DNA of 57,107 nucleotides, taken from contig JBLNCI010000019.1 in the NCBI GenBank assembly GCA_050260515.1, forward strand, positions 1-57,107, written 5' to 3'. The DNA comes from DATJIG01 sp050260515 (GTDB lineage: Bacteria > Pseudomonadota > Alphaproteobacteria > SMXQ01). The first letter of the stretch is position 1; each line of letters starts with the position of its first letter. This document shows positions 23,837 through 31,863 of this stretch, in pieces. Below the pieces are notes generated by a model, which worked only from the letters and a program-made list of their open reading frames with translations, searched no databases and was not told the DNA's origin. Position numbers and translations under genes: made by a program.

Positions 23837-24161
23837 GGCTTCCTCCCGCAGTTATCCGACTCCGAGGATGCCGCGACGGCGGTGACGCGGTTGTGAGGAA
23901 GCCGCGCAATGTCCGCGACCGGACCGTCGCCCGCCGCCGCGTCCCAGGGAAATTTCCCGCGAGATCAGCGCGCTAGCGCACGGGAGCGGTCGCGCGCGGA
24001 AAACCGTTTGCGCCCGTGCGCCGCCTTCGGCACCCTCGATCGGAACAAGGCCCGCACACCATCCAAACGGGGCCACGCGGACGACGCTCGGAGAAGCGCG
24101 CCGCACAGGGACGCACTGCGGCGGGCCGGCGACGGCGCGCGCCGCCAACCGGGAGACCGTC
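23837..24161. other. Intergenic leader of the TctC gene
   Basis: No coding sequence that I can support. It contains a perfect palindrome GGGAAATTTCCC at 23947-23958, which could be an operator for either divergent gene. Confidence 0.35.
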
Positions 24162-25190
24162 ATGCGCATCACGCGTCAGGTTTCGTTCGCCGTCGCGTTC
24201 GCCCTCCTCGCCTCCGCCGCCATTACGGCGACGGCCACGGCGCAGGACGTCGGCAGCTTCTACAAGGGCAAGACCGTGACGGTCGCCGTCGGGTTCTCCG
24301 CCGGCGGCGGCTTCGACCTCTACGCGCGCCTCGTCGCGCGCCACATCGGCGACCACATCCCCGGCAAGCCGACGGCGATCGTCAGCAACGTCCCGGGCGC
24401 CGCCAGCCTCAAGGCGGTGCAGTCGCTGCAGGTCGGGCCCAAGGACGGGACGCAGATCGTCGCCTTCAACCCCGGGCTGATCAGCCAGTCGATCATCGAG
24501 CCGGACAAGGTGTCGTTCCGGTTCACGACGGTGTCGTTCCTCGGCAGCGTCACCGCCGACGTGCCGGTGTGCTACGCGTGGGGCGCGACCGGCATCAAGA
24601 CCTTCGACGACCTGATGAAGCTCAAGGGTAAGGTCTTCAATCTCGGCGCAACGGCCCCGGGCACGACGTCGTACATCCAGGGCGCGCTGCTGAAGAACCT
24701 GTTCCACGCCCCGATCAAACAGATCACCGGATACCCCGGCAGCGACGAGCAGAAGGTCGCGATGGAGCGCGGCGAGATCGACGGCGCGTGCGGGTCGTGG
24801 GACTCGATCCCGGCCGACTGGGTCGAGGGCAAGAAATTCTATCCGCTGGTGCGCTACTCGAAGGCGGCACCCGACTATGTGCAGCCGACCCCGCCGTTCA
24901 TCGGCGATCTCGCGGACCCAGAGCAGAAGAAGGCGCTCGCGCCGATCCTCGCGGTCAACGACATGTACCGGCCGTTCATCGTCGCCAAGGACATTCCGGC
25001 GGAACGGCTCAAGGCGCTGCGCGACGCGTTCTGGGCGACGACGCAGGACAAGGCCTTCCTCGCCGAGGCGAAGAAGGGCGGGCGCAACATCGACGGGCCC
25101 ATGAAGGGCGAGGACGTCGAGGCGATCGTCGCCGATATCTACGCGACCGCGCCCGAGGTCGTGGCCAAGGCGTCGGAAGCGGTGAAGTAG
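24162..25190 (+). CDS. TctC-family (Bug) periplasmic substrate-binding protein
   Basis: A 342-residue receptor of the tripartite tricarboxylate transporter type. The signal peptide ends near ATATAQD (about 28). The mature protein opens with FYKGKTVTVAVGFSAGGGFD, then HIPGKPTAIVSNVPGAAS, both conserved in the four such proteins of this window. It should capture a carboxylate in the periplasm. No TctA or TctB membrane gene is adjacent, so it is an orphan receptor as in many Bug expansions. Ligand unknown. Confidence 0.85.
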   Translation: MRITRQVSFAVAFALLASAAITATATAQDVGSFYKGKTVTVAVGFSAGGGFDLYARLVARHIGDHIPGKPTAIVSNVPGAASLKAVQSLQVGPKDGTQIVAFNPGLISQSIIEPDKVSFRFTTVSFLGSVTADVPVCYAWGATGIKTFDDLMKLKGKVFNLGATAPGTTSYIQGALLKNLFHAPIKQITGYPGSDEQKVAMERGEIDGACGSWDSIPADWVEGKKFYPLVRYSKAAPDYVQPTPPFIGDLADPEQKKALAPILAVNDMYRPFIVAKDIPAERLKALRDAFWATTQDKAFLAEAKKGGRNIDGPMKGEDVEAIVADIYATAPEVVAKASEAVK

Positions 25191-25203
25191 CCGCCGAGTC
25201 CGG

Positions 25204-25581
25204 CTAGCGACCGCCGGTGTTCGAGCCCGACGCGCCCGACGACGACGGCGTGTTGCCGCCCTGCGTCGCGCCGCCCTGGCTCGCGCCACTCGTCGACGAG
25301 CTGTCCATGCCACTGCGGCCCGAGGGTCCGGTCTCGCTGCGCACGTCGCCGCCGACGGCCGACGGCGAGCAGTTCGATCCGACGCTGTTGGCCTGACTGC
25401 AATCGTCGTCTCCGCCGCGCCCCTGGGTCGAAGGCGAGCCGGGCAGCGTCGAGCTCGAGGACGCCCCGCCCGAGCCCGCGTTCCCGGTGCTGCCGCTCGA
25501 CGATTGCGCCACCGCCGCGCCCGAGACGCCGATCAGCAGCGCCGCGGCGACGGCCGCCGCTGTCCTGTGTCGTTCCGCCAT
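25204..25581 (-). CDS. Small secreted Ser/Gly-rich protein
   Basis: A 125-residue protein with a signal peptide ending at GAAVAQ (about 26) and a mature part made mostly of Ser, Gly and Thr (SGSTGNAGSGGASSSS). A short CSQANSVGSNCSP block holds the only two Cys, resembling the Cys pair of 22180-22542 and 23447-23836. No PPG motif. GGGAGGAG precedes the ATG. Likely envelope or extracellular; function unknown. Confidence 0.6.
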   Translation of the reverse strand: MAERHRTAAAVAAALLIGVSGAAVAQSSSGSTGNAGSGGASSSSTLPGSPSTQGRGGDDDCSQANSVGSNCSPSAVGGDVRSETGPSGRSGMDSSSTSGASQGGATQGGNTPSSSGASGSNTGGR

Positions 25582-25791
25582 GGTCTCCTCCCGTCATCCG
25601 ATCAGGGGGGCAGCGTGCCTGCCGAGCGGTGACGGCGGTGTGAGGAACCGGCGCGTTTTTCCGAGCAGAGACGCCGACGAGCGCCTGGCGGCGCTTGTCG
25701 CTGGACGACGGCACGCTGCCGACGCTCCACTGAGCAAGGTCCAACACGCATGCTTCGGCGTCTCGCATCCGTTCACCGGAAGGAGAATCCC

Positions 25792-26103
25792 ATGCTCATC
25801 GCACGCTGGCAGATCGACGCGAAGTTCGGACAGAAGCAGACGGTGGTCGACCTCATCCGCCGATGGGGAGAGACGATCGCGCCGCAGATCGGCTTCACCG
25901 CGGACAAAGGCCGCATGCTCACCGGCTCGATCGGCGCCCGCGAGGCGACCGTCGTTCACGAGTGGCAGGTCGGCGGCCTCGCGGAGCTCGAGGCGGCGTG
26001 GAGCAAGCTCGCGCGCATCGAGGCGCACGCGGCATGGGGCGCCGAGCTCGAGCCCCACGTCGTGTCGGGCTCGTCGCGCTGGGAAATCTATCGCGTGCTG
26101 TAG
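25792..26103 (+). CDS. Small alpha/beta-barrel-like hypothetical protein
   Basis: A 103-residue cytosolic protein. MLIARWQIDAKFGQKQTVVD, then VHEWQVGGLAELEAAWSKL and SSRWEIYRVL at the end, has the strand-helix-strand spacing of dimeric alpha/beta-barrel (NIPSNAP- or antibiotic-biosynthesis-monooxygenase-like) proteins, but no catalytic signature is obvious. AGGAG precedes ATG 25792, which decides against the upstream start. Function unknown. Confidence 0.65.
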   Translation: MLIARWQIDAKFGQKQTVVDLIRRWGETIAPQIGFTADKGRMLTGSIGAREATVVHEWQVGGLAELEAAWSKLARIEAHAAWGAELEPHVVSGSSRWEIYRVL

Positions 26104-26118
26104 CGGGACGGAGCCCGC

Positions 26119-26310
26119 TCAGTGTCCGTGGGCGTGACGGCCGGCCGCTCGGTCCGCCGCCTGCGCGTCAGCGGCCTTGCGTCCGCGAATCCGGCCGACG
26201 ATCGTCTCGATGGCGACCACCACGCCGGCGACCAGCAGCACGTAGGCGATCAGCTCCGAGATCTGGATGCTGTAGAACTCGGCGTCGCCGATAAGCCAAT
26301 TCCAATCCAT
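26119..26310 (-). CDS. Small single-pass membrane protein (MDW family)
   Basis: A 63-residue protein with one membrane helix (LIAYVLLVAGVVVAIETIV, about 20-38) followed by a basic, then His-rich tail (RIRGRKAADAQ...GRHAHGH). A very similar design is found at 28232-28384: MDW start, short helix, TM helix, then an acidic/basic RxR end. GGAAGAGGACAGC precedes the ATG. Function unknown. Confidence 0.55.
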   Translation of the reverse strand: MDWNWLIGDAEFYSIQISELIAYVLLVAGVVVAIETIVGRIRGRKAADAQAADRAAGRHAHGH

Positions 26311-26477
26311 GCTGTCCTCTTCCTCGCATCGTCCCACGAAGGGAGCGAGGCGTTCCGCCCGACGCGGCTCTGCGGCCGCTGTGATCTGCGCGCGGATTGT
26401 GCGGCGGCCGCGCGCGCCGAACCATCCGGACGAGTACCCACGCACGACGAGAACTCCGTGCCCCGGGCGTTCGGATT

Positions 26478-26693
26478 CTACTCAGCGTCGGCGAGATCGC
26501 CGTCCGATGCCGCGGCCCTGCGCGCGGCGACGAGATGAAGCACCCGTCGCTTCTCGAGCGCGCTCAGAGTCGGCCACCGCGCGAGCTCGTCGCGATTGCG
26601 GAAACAGCCGATGCAGAGGTCCGTCGCAAGATCGAGACAGCAGACGTGCACGCACGGCGACGCGACCGGTTCGTCGTCGGAGAGCCCCGTCAT
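26478..26693 (-). CDS. DUF1289 small Cys-rich protein
   Basis: A 71-residue protein with PCVHVCCLDLATDLCIGC, the DUF1289 signature C-x3-C...C-x2-C (Cys14, Cys18, Cys27, Cys30), probably a small metal-binding fold, followed by FRNRDELARWPTLSALEKRR, also typical. Its ATG lies 3 bases after the stop of the racemase-like gene at 26696, so they are likely co-transcribed. Function unknown despite wide occurrence. Confidence 0.85.
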   Translation of the reverse strand: MTGLSDDEPVASPCVHVCCLDLATDLCIGCFRNRDELARWPTLSALEKRRVLHLVAARRAAASDGDLADAE

Positions 26694-26695
26694 CG

Positions 26696-27430
26696 CTATT
26701 CCGGCAGCTCCGGAAGCTCGGCGTAAAGCCGCCCATAGCCCTTCACCGGCTGGCGCACGCCGAGCCGCTTCTGGATCTCCCACGCGCGCGCGATGGTCGC
26801 GTGCACGACCGGGATCTGGAGATCCTGCTCGATGACGTCGACGATCTCCTCGCAGCGCCAGGCGCTGCCCTGGATGTAGACGCCGTCGGCGCCCTTGTTG
26901 GCGAGGAACAGCTTCTTCACGTGCGCGTAGACCCGCTCGGGCGAGATGTGGCTGGCCTGATCGAACGGGACGTCGATCGGCTCCATCGAGGCGATCTTGA
27001 ATCCCGCCCCGGTCATGTAGTCGATGACGATCTTGTTCTGCACCGCCGAGTAGCTTGCGCCGATGAAGCGCTTGATGCCGAGCGCCTTCATCGCCCGCAC
27101 GTGGTTCTGGCTCGAGGTGAAGATCGGCGTCTTGTACTTCTTCTCCCACGCGCCGATCAGCTTCTCCTGCCCCTTATAGCCGAGCAGCATGAACGGCGGC
27201 GCGCCCGACGGATGGATGACGTCCATGCCCTGTTCGGCCAGATCCGCGACCTCGGCTTCGTACGCGGGGATGGCGTTCTCGAATTCCTCGCGGCTGCCCT
27301 TCCGCACCCGGAGATGCAGCGCCAGGATCCCGATGCCCTCGGGCAGCAGCCGGATCAGCTTCTCGACGCCGCCCGGCCGCCGGGTCGGCATCACCAGTCC
27401 GGCGACGCCGCGCCACATCGTGAAATCCAT
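26696..27430 (-). CDS. Asp/Glu racemase-superfamily protein without the Cys pair
   Basis: A 244-residue protein of the Asp/Glu racemase, maleate isomerase and arylmalonate decarboxylase superfamily. IHPSGAPPFMLLGYKGQ (72-88) is the first active-site loop but has no Cys, and VYIQGSAWRCEEIVDVIEQ (185-203) is the second, with its only Cys (193) shifted a few residues from the usual place. Arylmalonate decarboxylase also lacks the first Cys, so a decarboxylase or isomerase acting on a dicarboxylate is possible. Context gives no substrate: a DUF1289 gene follows. Confidence 0.8.
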   Translation of the reverse strand: MDFTMWRGVAGLVMPTRRPGGVEKLIRLLPEGIGILALHLRVRKGSREEFENAIPAYEAEVADLAEQGMDVIHPSGAPPFMLLGYKGQEKLIGAWEKKYKTPIFTSSQNHVRAMKALGIKRFIGASYSAVQNKIVIDYMTGAGFKIASMEPIDVPFDQASHISPERVYAHVKKLFLANKGADGVYIQGSAWRCEEIVDVIEQDLQIPVVHATIARAWEIQKRLGVRQPVKGYGRLYAELPELPE

Positions 27431-27544
27431 CAGGGCCTCCGTATTTTCTTGGCGTCGTTATAGCATCGCTCGGGCGCGGCGGGGCCGCCGTTGCGCGGGA
27501 GGGCGATGCCCGGTAGACACGAAGGACTGAACGTCGGGACCTTT

Positions 27545-28186
27545 ATGGCCGCTTCCGCGAAGCCTTCCCTGCCCCGCACCACCGCGGCGATCGCCCGCAA
27601 GGCGTTGACCATCGTCGCGTTCGGCTCGTCGACCACCGAGGGCGTCGGCGCCTCGCGCCCGGAGAACGCCTATCCCGCGCGGCTCGCGATGGAGCTGACC
27701 CGCGCCCTGCCCGGAGTTCGCGTCACCGTGATCAACCGCGGCCAGGGCGGCGAGGAATCCGAGGACCTCGCGCGCCGCTCCGACGAGGTGATCGCAGATC
27801 GCCCCGACCTCGTCATCTTCCAGACCGGCACCAACGACGCCCTGCGCGAGGTGCCGCTCGACCGCTTCGTCGCGCTCACGCGCACCACGATCGAGGCGTT
27901 CCGCGCCGCCGGCGCCGACGTCATGCTGATGGAGCCGCAGCATTGCAAGGCTATCGCCGCCGCCCCGAACGGCGCGGCGTACATCAAGGCGATCCGCGAT
28001 CTCGGCGCGGAGTACGGCGCGCCGGTGAATCGCCGCCATGAGCTGATGCGGGGCTGGATCGAATCCGGCCGCTTTCGCTACGCCGACATCGTCACCGAAG
28101 ACGACCTGCACATGGCCGACGCCGGTTACGCGGCGCTTGCGCGGGCGGTTGCCGACGAGATTCTTGCCGCCACGCGGGAGCGCTAG
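27545..28186 (+). CDS. SGNH/GDSL hydrolase
   Basis: A 213-residue serine esterase-like protein without a signal peptide. Block I is VAFGSSTTEG with Ser29 as the expected nucleophile, block II NRGQGGEES gives the oxyanion Gly, block III GTNDA supplies Asn97, and block V EDDLHM supplies Asp186 and His189. Substrate unknown (acyl esters, lipids or acetyl-sugars are typical). Start at ATG 27545 is a choice; an earlier ATG at 27506 is possible. Confidence 0.82.
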   Translation: MAASAKPSLPRTTAAIARKALTIVAFGSSTTEGVGASRPENAYPARLAMELTRALPGVRVTVINRGQGGEESEDLARRSDEVIADRPDLVIFQTGTNDALREVPLDRFVALTRTTIEAFRAAGADVMLMEPQHCKAIAAAPNGAAYIKAIRDLGAEYGAPVNRRHELMRGWIESGRFRYADIVTEDDLHMADAGYAALARAVADEILAATRER

Positions 28187-28231
28187 CACGCGTCGCGGCG
28201 ACGCGCGCCAGCCACCCCATGCGAAGCGGCA

Positions 28232-28384
28232 TCAGATGCGCTGACGCCTGCGCCCGCTGCGCACGCGGTCGCTCAGGGATTCCAGCGAATAGACGACGAC
28301 TGCGGCGAAACCGACGATTCCCATGAGCACGAAGAATTTCGTCGCGAAAACCCCGACCCCGTCGAGGATGCTCTGCCAATCCAT
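28232..28384 (-). CDS. Small single-pass membrane protein (MDW family)
   Basis: A 50-residue reading frame with the order MDWQSILDGVG, one membrane helix (about residues 16-33, FFVLMGIVGFAAVVVYSL) and an Arg-rich tail (SGRRRQRI). It mirrors 26119-26310 in start, size and layout, which supports it as a real gene. GGAGGC precedes the ATG. It is too short for most gene finders. Function unknown. Confidence 0.5.
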   Translation of the reverse strand: MDWQSILDGVGVFATKFFVLMGIVGFAAVVVYSLESLSDRVRSGRRRQRI

Positions 28385-28615
28385 AATCGCCTCCGAGTTG
28401 TTCAACGTGTGTCCAACCGTACGAAGCGACTCCTCCCGCGGGCCCTCGACGTCTCCGCGCCTGATCGGCGTCTGCGTCGATTCGATGCCTGCCCCAGCGG
28501 GTCGACGACTGCCGCCGCCGACCGCTACCGACTATAACGACGGAACACGGAAATCGCACCCCACCCTAGGAGTTGCGTCGGGCAAGCCGGGCCGACACGA
28601 GATAGCGCGTCGGAG

Positions 28616-30904
28616 CTAGGCCACTGCGCCGTCGGCGCCGGGGCGGGGGGCGGCAACGCGACCGATGGCGGCGAGCAGATCCTCGATGGTGTAGGGCTTG
28701 TGCAGGCGCGGCAGGTCGTCCTTCTCCGGGAGCTCGGCGTAGCCGCTGACCAGGATCACCGGCACCCCCCATTGCGCGCGCACCAGCCGCGCGAGCTCCG
28801 CGCCGTCCATCGCCGGCATCGCGAAGTCCGTGACGACAACGTCGCAGCGACGCCCGGCGCGGAAATAGTCGAGCGCCTCCGACGGCGATGCGCACGCGAT
28901 CGCCACCTGCCCGGAGTCTTCGAGCATGTCGACGGTGCCGCTGAGGACCAGAGCGTCGTCGTCGACCACCATCACGGTGAACGGCCGAGGCCGCCCGACC
29001 GCCGCGGGCTGCGAATCCTGCCGCGCGTCCGCTGCCTCGGACGCAGGCTTCAGATACAGCTCGACCGTGGTTCCCCGGCCCGGCGCGCTGACGATCCGCA
29101 TCGCGCCTCCCGATTGCGCCGCGAGGCCATGGACCATCGAGAGACCCAGGCCGGTGCCCTTACCGGGTCCCTTGGTGGTGTAGAACGGCTCGATGGCGCG
29201 CGCCGCCGTGACCTCATCCATGCCGACGCCGGTATCGGTGACGGCGACGCGCACGTAATCGCCGGGGCCGAGATCCTTCACCATCGCCGACGCCGCGGTG
29301 AACGGCTCGGCCTTCACGGTGATGCTGCCGCCCCCCGGCATCGCGTCGCGCGCGTTCACCACGAGGTTGAGCAGCGCGAGCTCGAGCTGATTACGGTCGA
29401 CCAGCGCCTGCGGCGTTTCCGGCGAGATATCGACCGTGAGGTGGGTCGACGCGCCGATCGACGCCTGGAACAGCGACTCCATGCCGCGCATTAGCGCGAC
29501 GACGTCGACGTTGGTCGGCGACAGCTCCTGGCGGCGCGCGAACGCGAGCAGGCGCTGGGTGAGCGCCGCGCCGCGCTCCGCGGCCTCGACCGCGCCGTCG
29601 ACCAGTCGCCGCGGCTTTGGATCTTCGGGCAGGAAGCGCCTGAGCGGCCGCAGCGACGACAGGATCGCCATCAGCAGATTGTTGAAGTCGTGCGCGACAC
29701 CGCCCGTGAGCTGGCCGATGCTCTCCATCTTCTGAGCCTCGAACAGTTGCTGCAGCGCGGCCCGCGTCTCCTCGGTGCGCTCGCGAACCTGACGTTCGAG
29801 ATCGGCATTCAGTCGCGCGAGCGCCTCCGCCGCATCGGCAAGCCGCATCTCGCTCGCGATCAGCTCCGATTCGCGGCGGTCGCGCTCGCGGGCGGCCTCC
29901 TCCAGCACCCGCCCCACGACGTCGAGCTCGTGGATGCTGGAACGACGCACCCGGACATCCGCGCCGTGCCCGAGCGCCGCCGCCGCTGCCGCGATCGTCT
30001 CGACCGCAACTCCGATGCGGCGGCCGAACAGGACGGTCGCGGTCGCGGCAATTCCGACCAGCGCTCCGGCGGCGAGCATGAGCCCGATCAGCCGGCCCCA
30101 CAACGGAGAGTAGAGCGCGGCGACCGGCACACCGACCTCGACCCGCCAAGGCGCCTTCTCCATGTACCAGGGCGTCCACAGGATCTCCTTGCCGTCGTCG
30201 GCCGTCTCGCGCCAGGACGGCTCGTCGACCGGCGCGCGACCGACCGGCTTGCCGAGGCCGTCGGGCCGGTCCGGAATGGCGGCAAGCAGGCTGTTCTGCT
30301 GATCGATGACGCGGACGCGGAAGTCGGGATTCGAGATCTGCTCGCGGGCGAGGATCGCGAGGTGATCGGGACTGCTGGCGGTGCCGAGCAGATAGACGAT
30401 GACGCCGTCGTGAAACACCGGGACGACGACGCCGAACCGCGGCGTGCGCGAAATCGAGCCGACGAAGAACCGGCTGACGGCGGGAGACTCGCCGGCGATG
30501 GCAAGGCGGTCGTGCTCGATTTCGGCGCCGGGCGGAGGCAGCTCGCCGAACGGCACCCCCGAGTTGAGGATCGGGCGCGAGTTGAGATCGCGGAGACTGA
30601 GCGCCAGGTCCTGCGACCGCGCGAGCGCGATCATCTGCTGGTGGAACGTGCGCAGGTCGCCGCGGTCGAGCGCCGGCGACGTCGCAAGCGCCTGCAGCAT
30701 GCTGGTCAGCGTGCCGATGCGCTGGTCGATCGCGATCGCCGTGTTGCGGGCGCCGTCCCGAGCCTCGTCCTCGATGCGGGTGCGCTCTGCCGAGAATCCC
30801 TGCCACAGGACGATGGCGAACAGCGCGAGGACTGGCAAAAGGATGGACGCCCCGAACACCGCAAGGTGCGCGACGACGGTATGGCCTTTGCGGGCTCCTG
30901 CCAT
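28616..30904 (-). CDS. Hybrid sensor histidine kinase/response regulator
   Basis: A 762-residue membrane kinase. TM1 at about 13-35 and TM2 at about 271-295 enclose a periplasmic Cache-like sensor domain. Then come a coiled linker, the DHp domain GGVAHDFNNLLMAIL with His405, a HATPase domain (LLNLVVNARDAMPGGG, TGVGMDEVTA, GLGLSMVHGLA) and a receiver domain with VVDDDALVL and VVTDFAMPAMDG holding the phosphorylated Asp. The signal is unknown. It is a single gene; no separate response regulator or target operon lies beside it. Confidence 0.92.
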   Translation of the reverse strand: MAGARKGHTVVAHLAVFGASILLPVLALFAIVLWQGFSAERTRIEDEARDGARNTAIAIDQRIGTLTSMLQALATSPALDRGDLRTFHQQMIALARSQDLALSLRDLNSRPILNSGVPFGELPPPGAEIEHDRLAIAGESPAVSRFFVGSISRTPRFGVVVPVFHDGVIVYLLGTASSPDHLAILAREQISNPDFRVRVIDQQNSLLAAIPDRPDGLGKPVGRAPVDEPSWRETADDGKEILWTPWYMEKAPWRVEVGVPVAALYSPLWGRLIGLMLAAGALVGIAATATVLFGRRIGVAVETIAAAAAALGHGADVRVRRSSIHELDVVGRVLEEAARERDRRESELIASEMRLADAAEALARLNADLERQVRERTEETRAALQQLFEAQKMESIGQLTGGVAHDFNNLLMAILSSLRPLRRFLPEDPKPRRLVDGAVEAAERGAALTQRLLAFARRQELSPTNVDVVALMRGMESLFQASIGASTHLTVDISPETPQALVDRNQLELALLNLVVNARDAMPGGGSITVKAEPFTAASAMVKDLGPGDYVRVAVTDTGVGMDEVTAARAIEPFYTTKGPGKGTGLGLSMVHGLAAQSGGAMRIVSAPGRGTTVELYLKPASEAADARQDSQPAAVGRPRPFTVMVVDDDALVLSGTVDMLEDSGQVAIACASPSEALDYFRAGRRCDVVVTDFAMPAMDGAELARLVRAQWGVPVILVSGYAELPEKDDLPRLHKPYTIEDLLAAIGRVAAPRPGADGAVA

Positions 30905-31101
30905 GACCCGACTCCCCTGGGAGGACAGTTCCGCACGTCCGGCCTTGCCGTGTCACGCGACAAGGCGCGCCAACGTGGAATTAGAGCATGGATCGCCATG
31001 GATAGTGGAGACCCGATCGGGGCGTTTTGACCCGGATCAAGAATCGTGGGATGTCACGCGGGAACCGCGGAATCCCGCCATCGCAACCCGCAGGACCGGC
31101 C

Positions 31102-31605
31102 GTGAGCGCATTGATCGATATCCTGAAAGCCGGCGGCTGTTACTGGCCCGCAACCGCCCCCGGCCGGGCGCTCGCGATCCCGAACCGGGCACGGTTTCGG
31201 GTTGCGCTCGACACCCCCGGCGCGCCTCCTTTCGCCGCAGGCGTGTGTCGCGACGGCTGGTTTGGCTTCGAGGATGGCCCCCGTGCGGGTCGCGCCTTCG
31301 AGAGCGCGCCGGCCGCGGTCGAGGCGGTCGGCGGAACCCAGGGCGACGCATACCGGCGCATGGAGTTCCTGGCCGGCGGGCACTGGATGTCGGCGGACGC
31401 GATCCGCGGGTCGGGGGCGCTGCCCTGGGACGAGGCCGACGAGCTCGCGCTCGCCATCGCGATCGACGCCGTCCGCGACAAGACGCGGTCGGCCGGGGAA
31501 GCGCTCAGCGCGCCGGCGCTCGTCCGCAAGGCGGCCGAGGTCGTCGCCGTCTCGCCCTACTTCCTCGACGAAGCCCGCCAGCAGCTCGACTGGATGAAGC
31601 GGTAG
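31102..31605 (+). CDS. Hypothetical protein
   Basis: A 167-residue protein, no membrane segment or signal peptide. It has two helical-looking halves: ALIDILKAGGCYWP...GRALAIP at the start and LALAIAIDAVRDKTRSAGEALS plus SPYFLDEARQQLDWMKR at the end. Starting at GTG 31102 is preferred because AGGA lies 8 bases upstream; an ATG at 31051 is the alternative. No family recognised. It is divergent from the hybrid kinase. Confidence 0.55.
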   Translation: MSALIDILKAGGCYWPATAPGRALAIPNRARFRVALDTPGAPPFAAGVCRDGWFGFEDGPRAGRAFESAPAAVEAVGGTQGDAYRRMEFLAGGHWMSADAIRGSGALPWDEADELALAIAIDAVRDKTRSAGEALSAPALVRKAAEVVAVSPYFLDEARQQLDWMKR

Positions 31606-31618
31606 CGCTCGACGCGCT

Positions 31619-31768
31619 TCAGCGCTTCACCGCCTTCCATCCCTCCGGCGTCCACCGCAACATCGTCGTCGACAGGGGACGATCGCTCTTCTTCGCGAAG
31701 TCCGCGGCGATGAGCTGCAGCGCGTCCCGCGCCCCGCGCAGGCCGCCGTCGGCATAGACCAGCACGTC
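31619..31768 (-). pseudogene. C-terminal remnant of an unidentified gene
   Basis: Minus-strand frame reading VLVYADGGLRGARDAL...RPLSTTMLRWTPEGWKAVKR and a stop, cut by an in-frame stop just upstream of its first residues. Codon-like composition and a well-formed end suggest the 3-prime part of a decayed gene. It lies beyond the box terminator and would not be co-transcribed with boxB. Confidence 0.3.
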
Positions 31769-31786
31769 GGGTCAGAAAAGAAAAAA

Positions 31787-31812
31787 CCCCGCCCGGACAA
31801 CTCCGGGCGGGG
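31787..31812 (-). terminator. Strong terminator of the boxC-boxB transcript
   Basis: Perfect 11-bp stem CCCCGCCCGGA / TCCGGGCGGGG with a 4-base loop; on the minus strand it is followed by TTTTTTCTTTT. It lies about 50 bases after the boxB stop. Confidence 0.92.
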
Positions 31813-31863
31813 TGTCGACTGCGCTAGAGCTTCCCGGCTTGCGCCGGACCTCCCTGCATCCGA

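Noticed and set aside
29391..31030. Long frames opposite the hybrid kinase gene
   Set aside because: Both are low-complexity shadows of the kinase coding sequence, which has a complete set of domain motifs.
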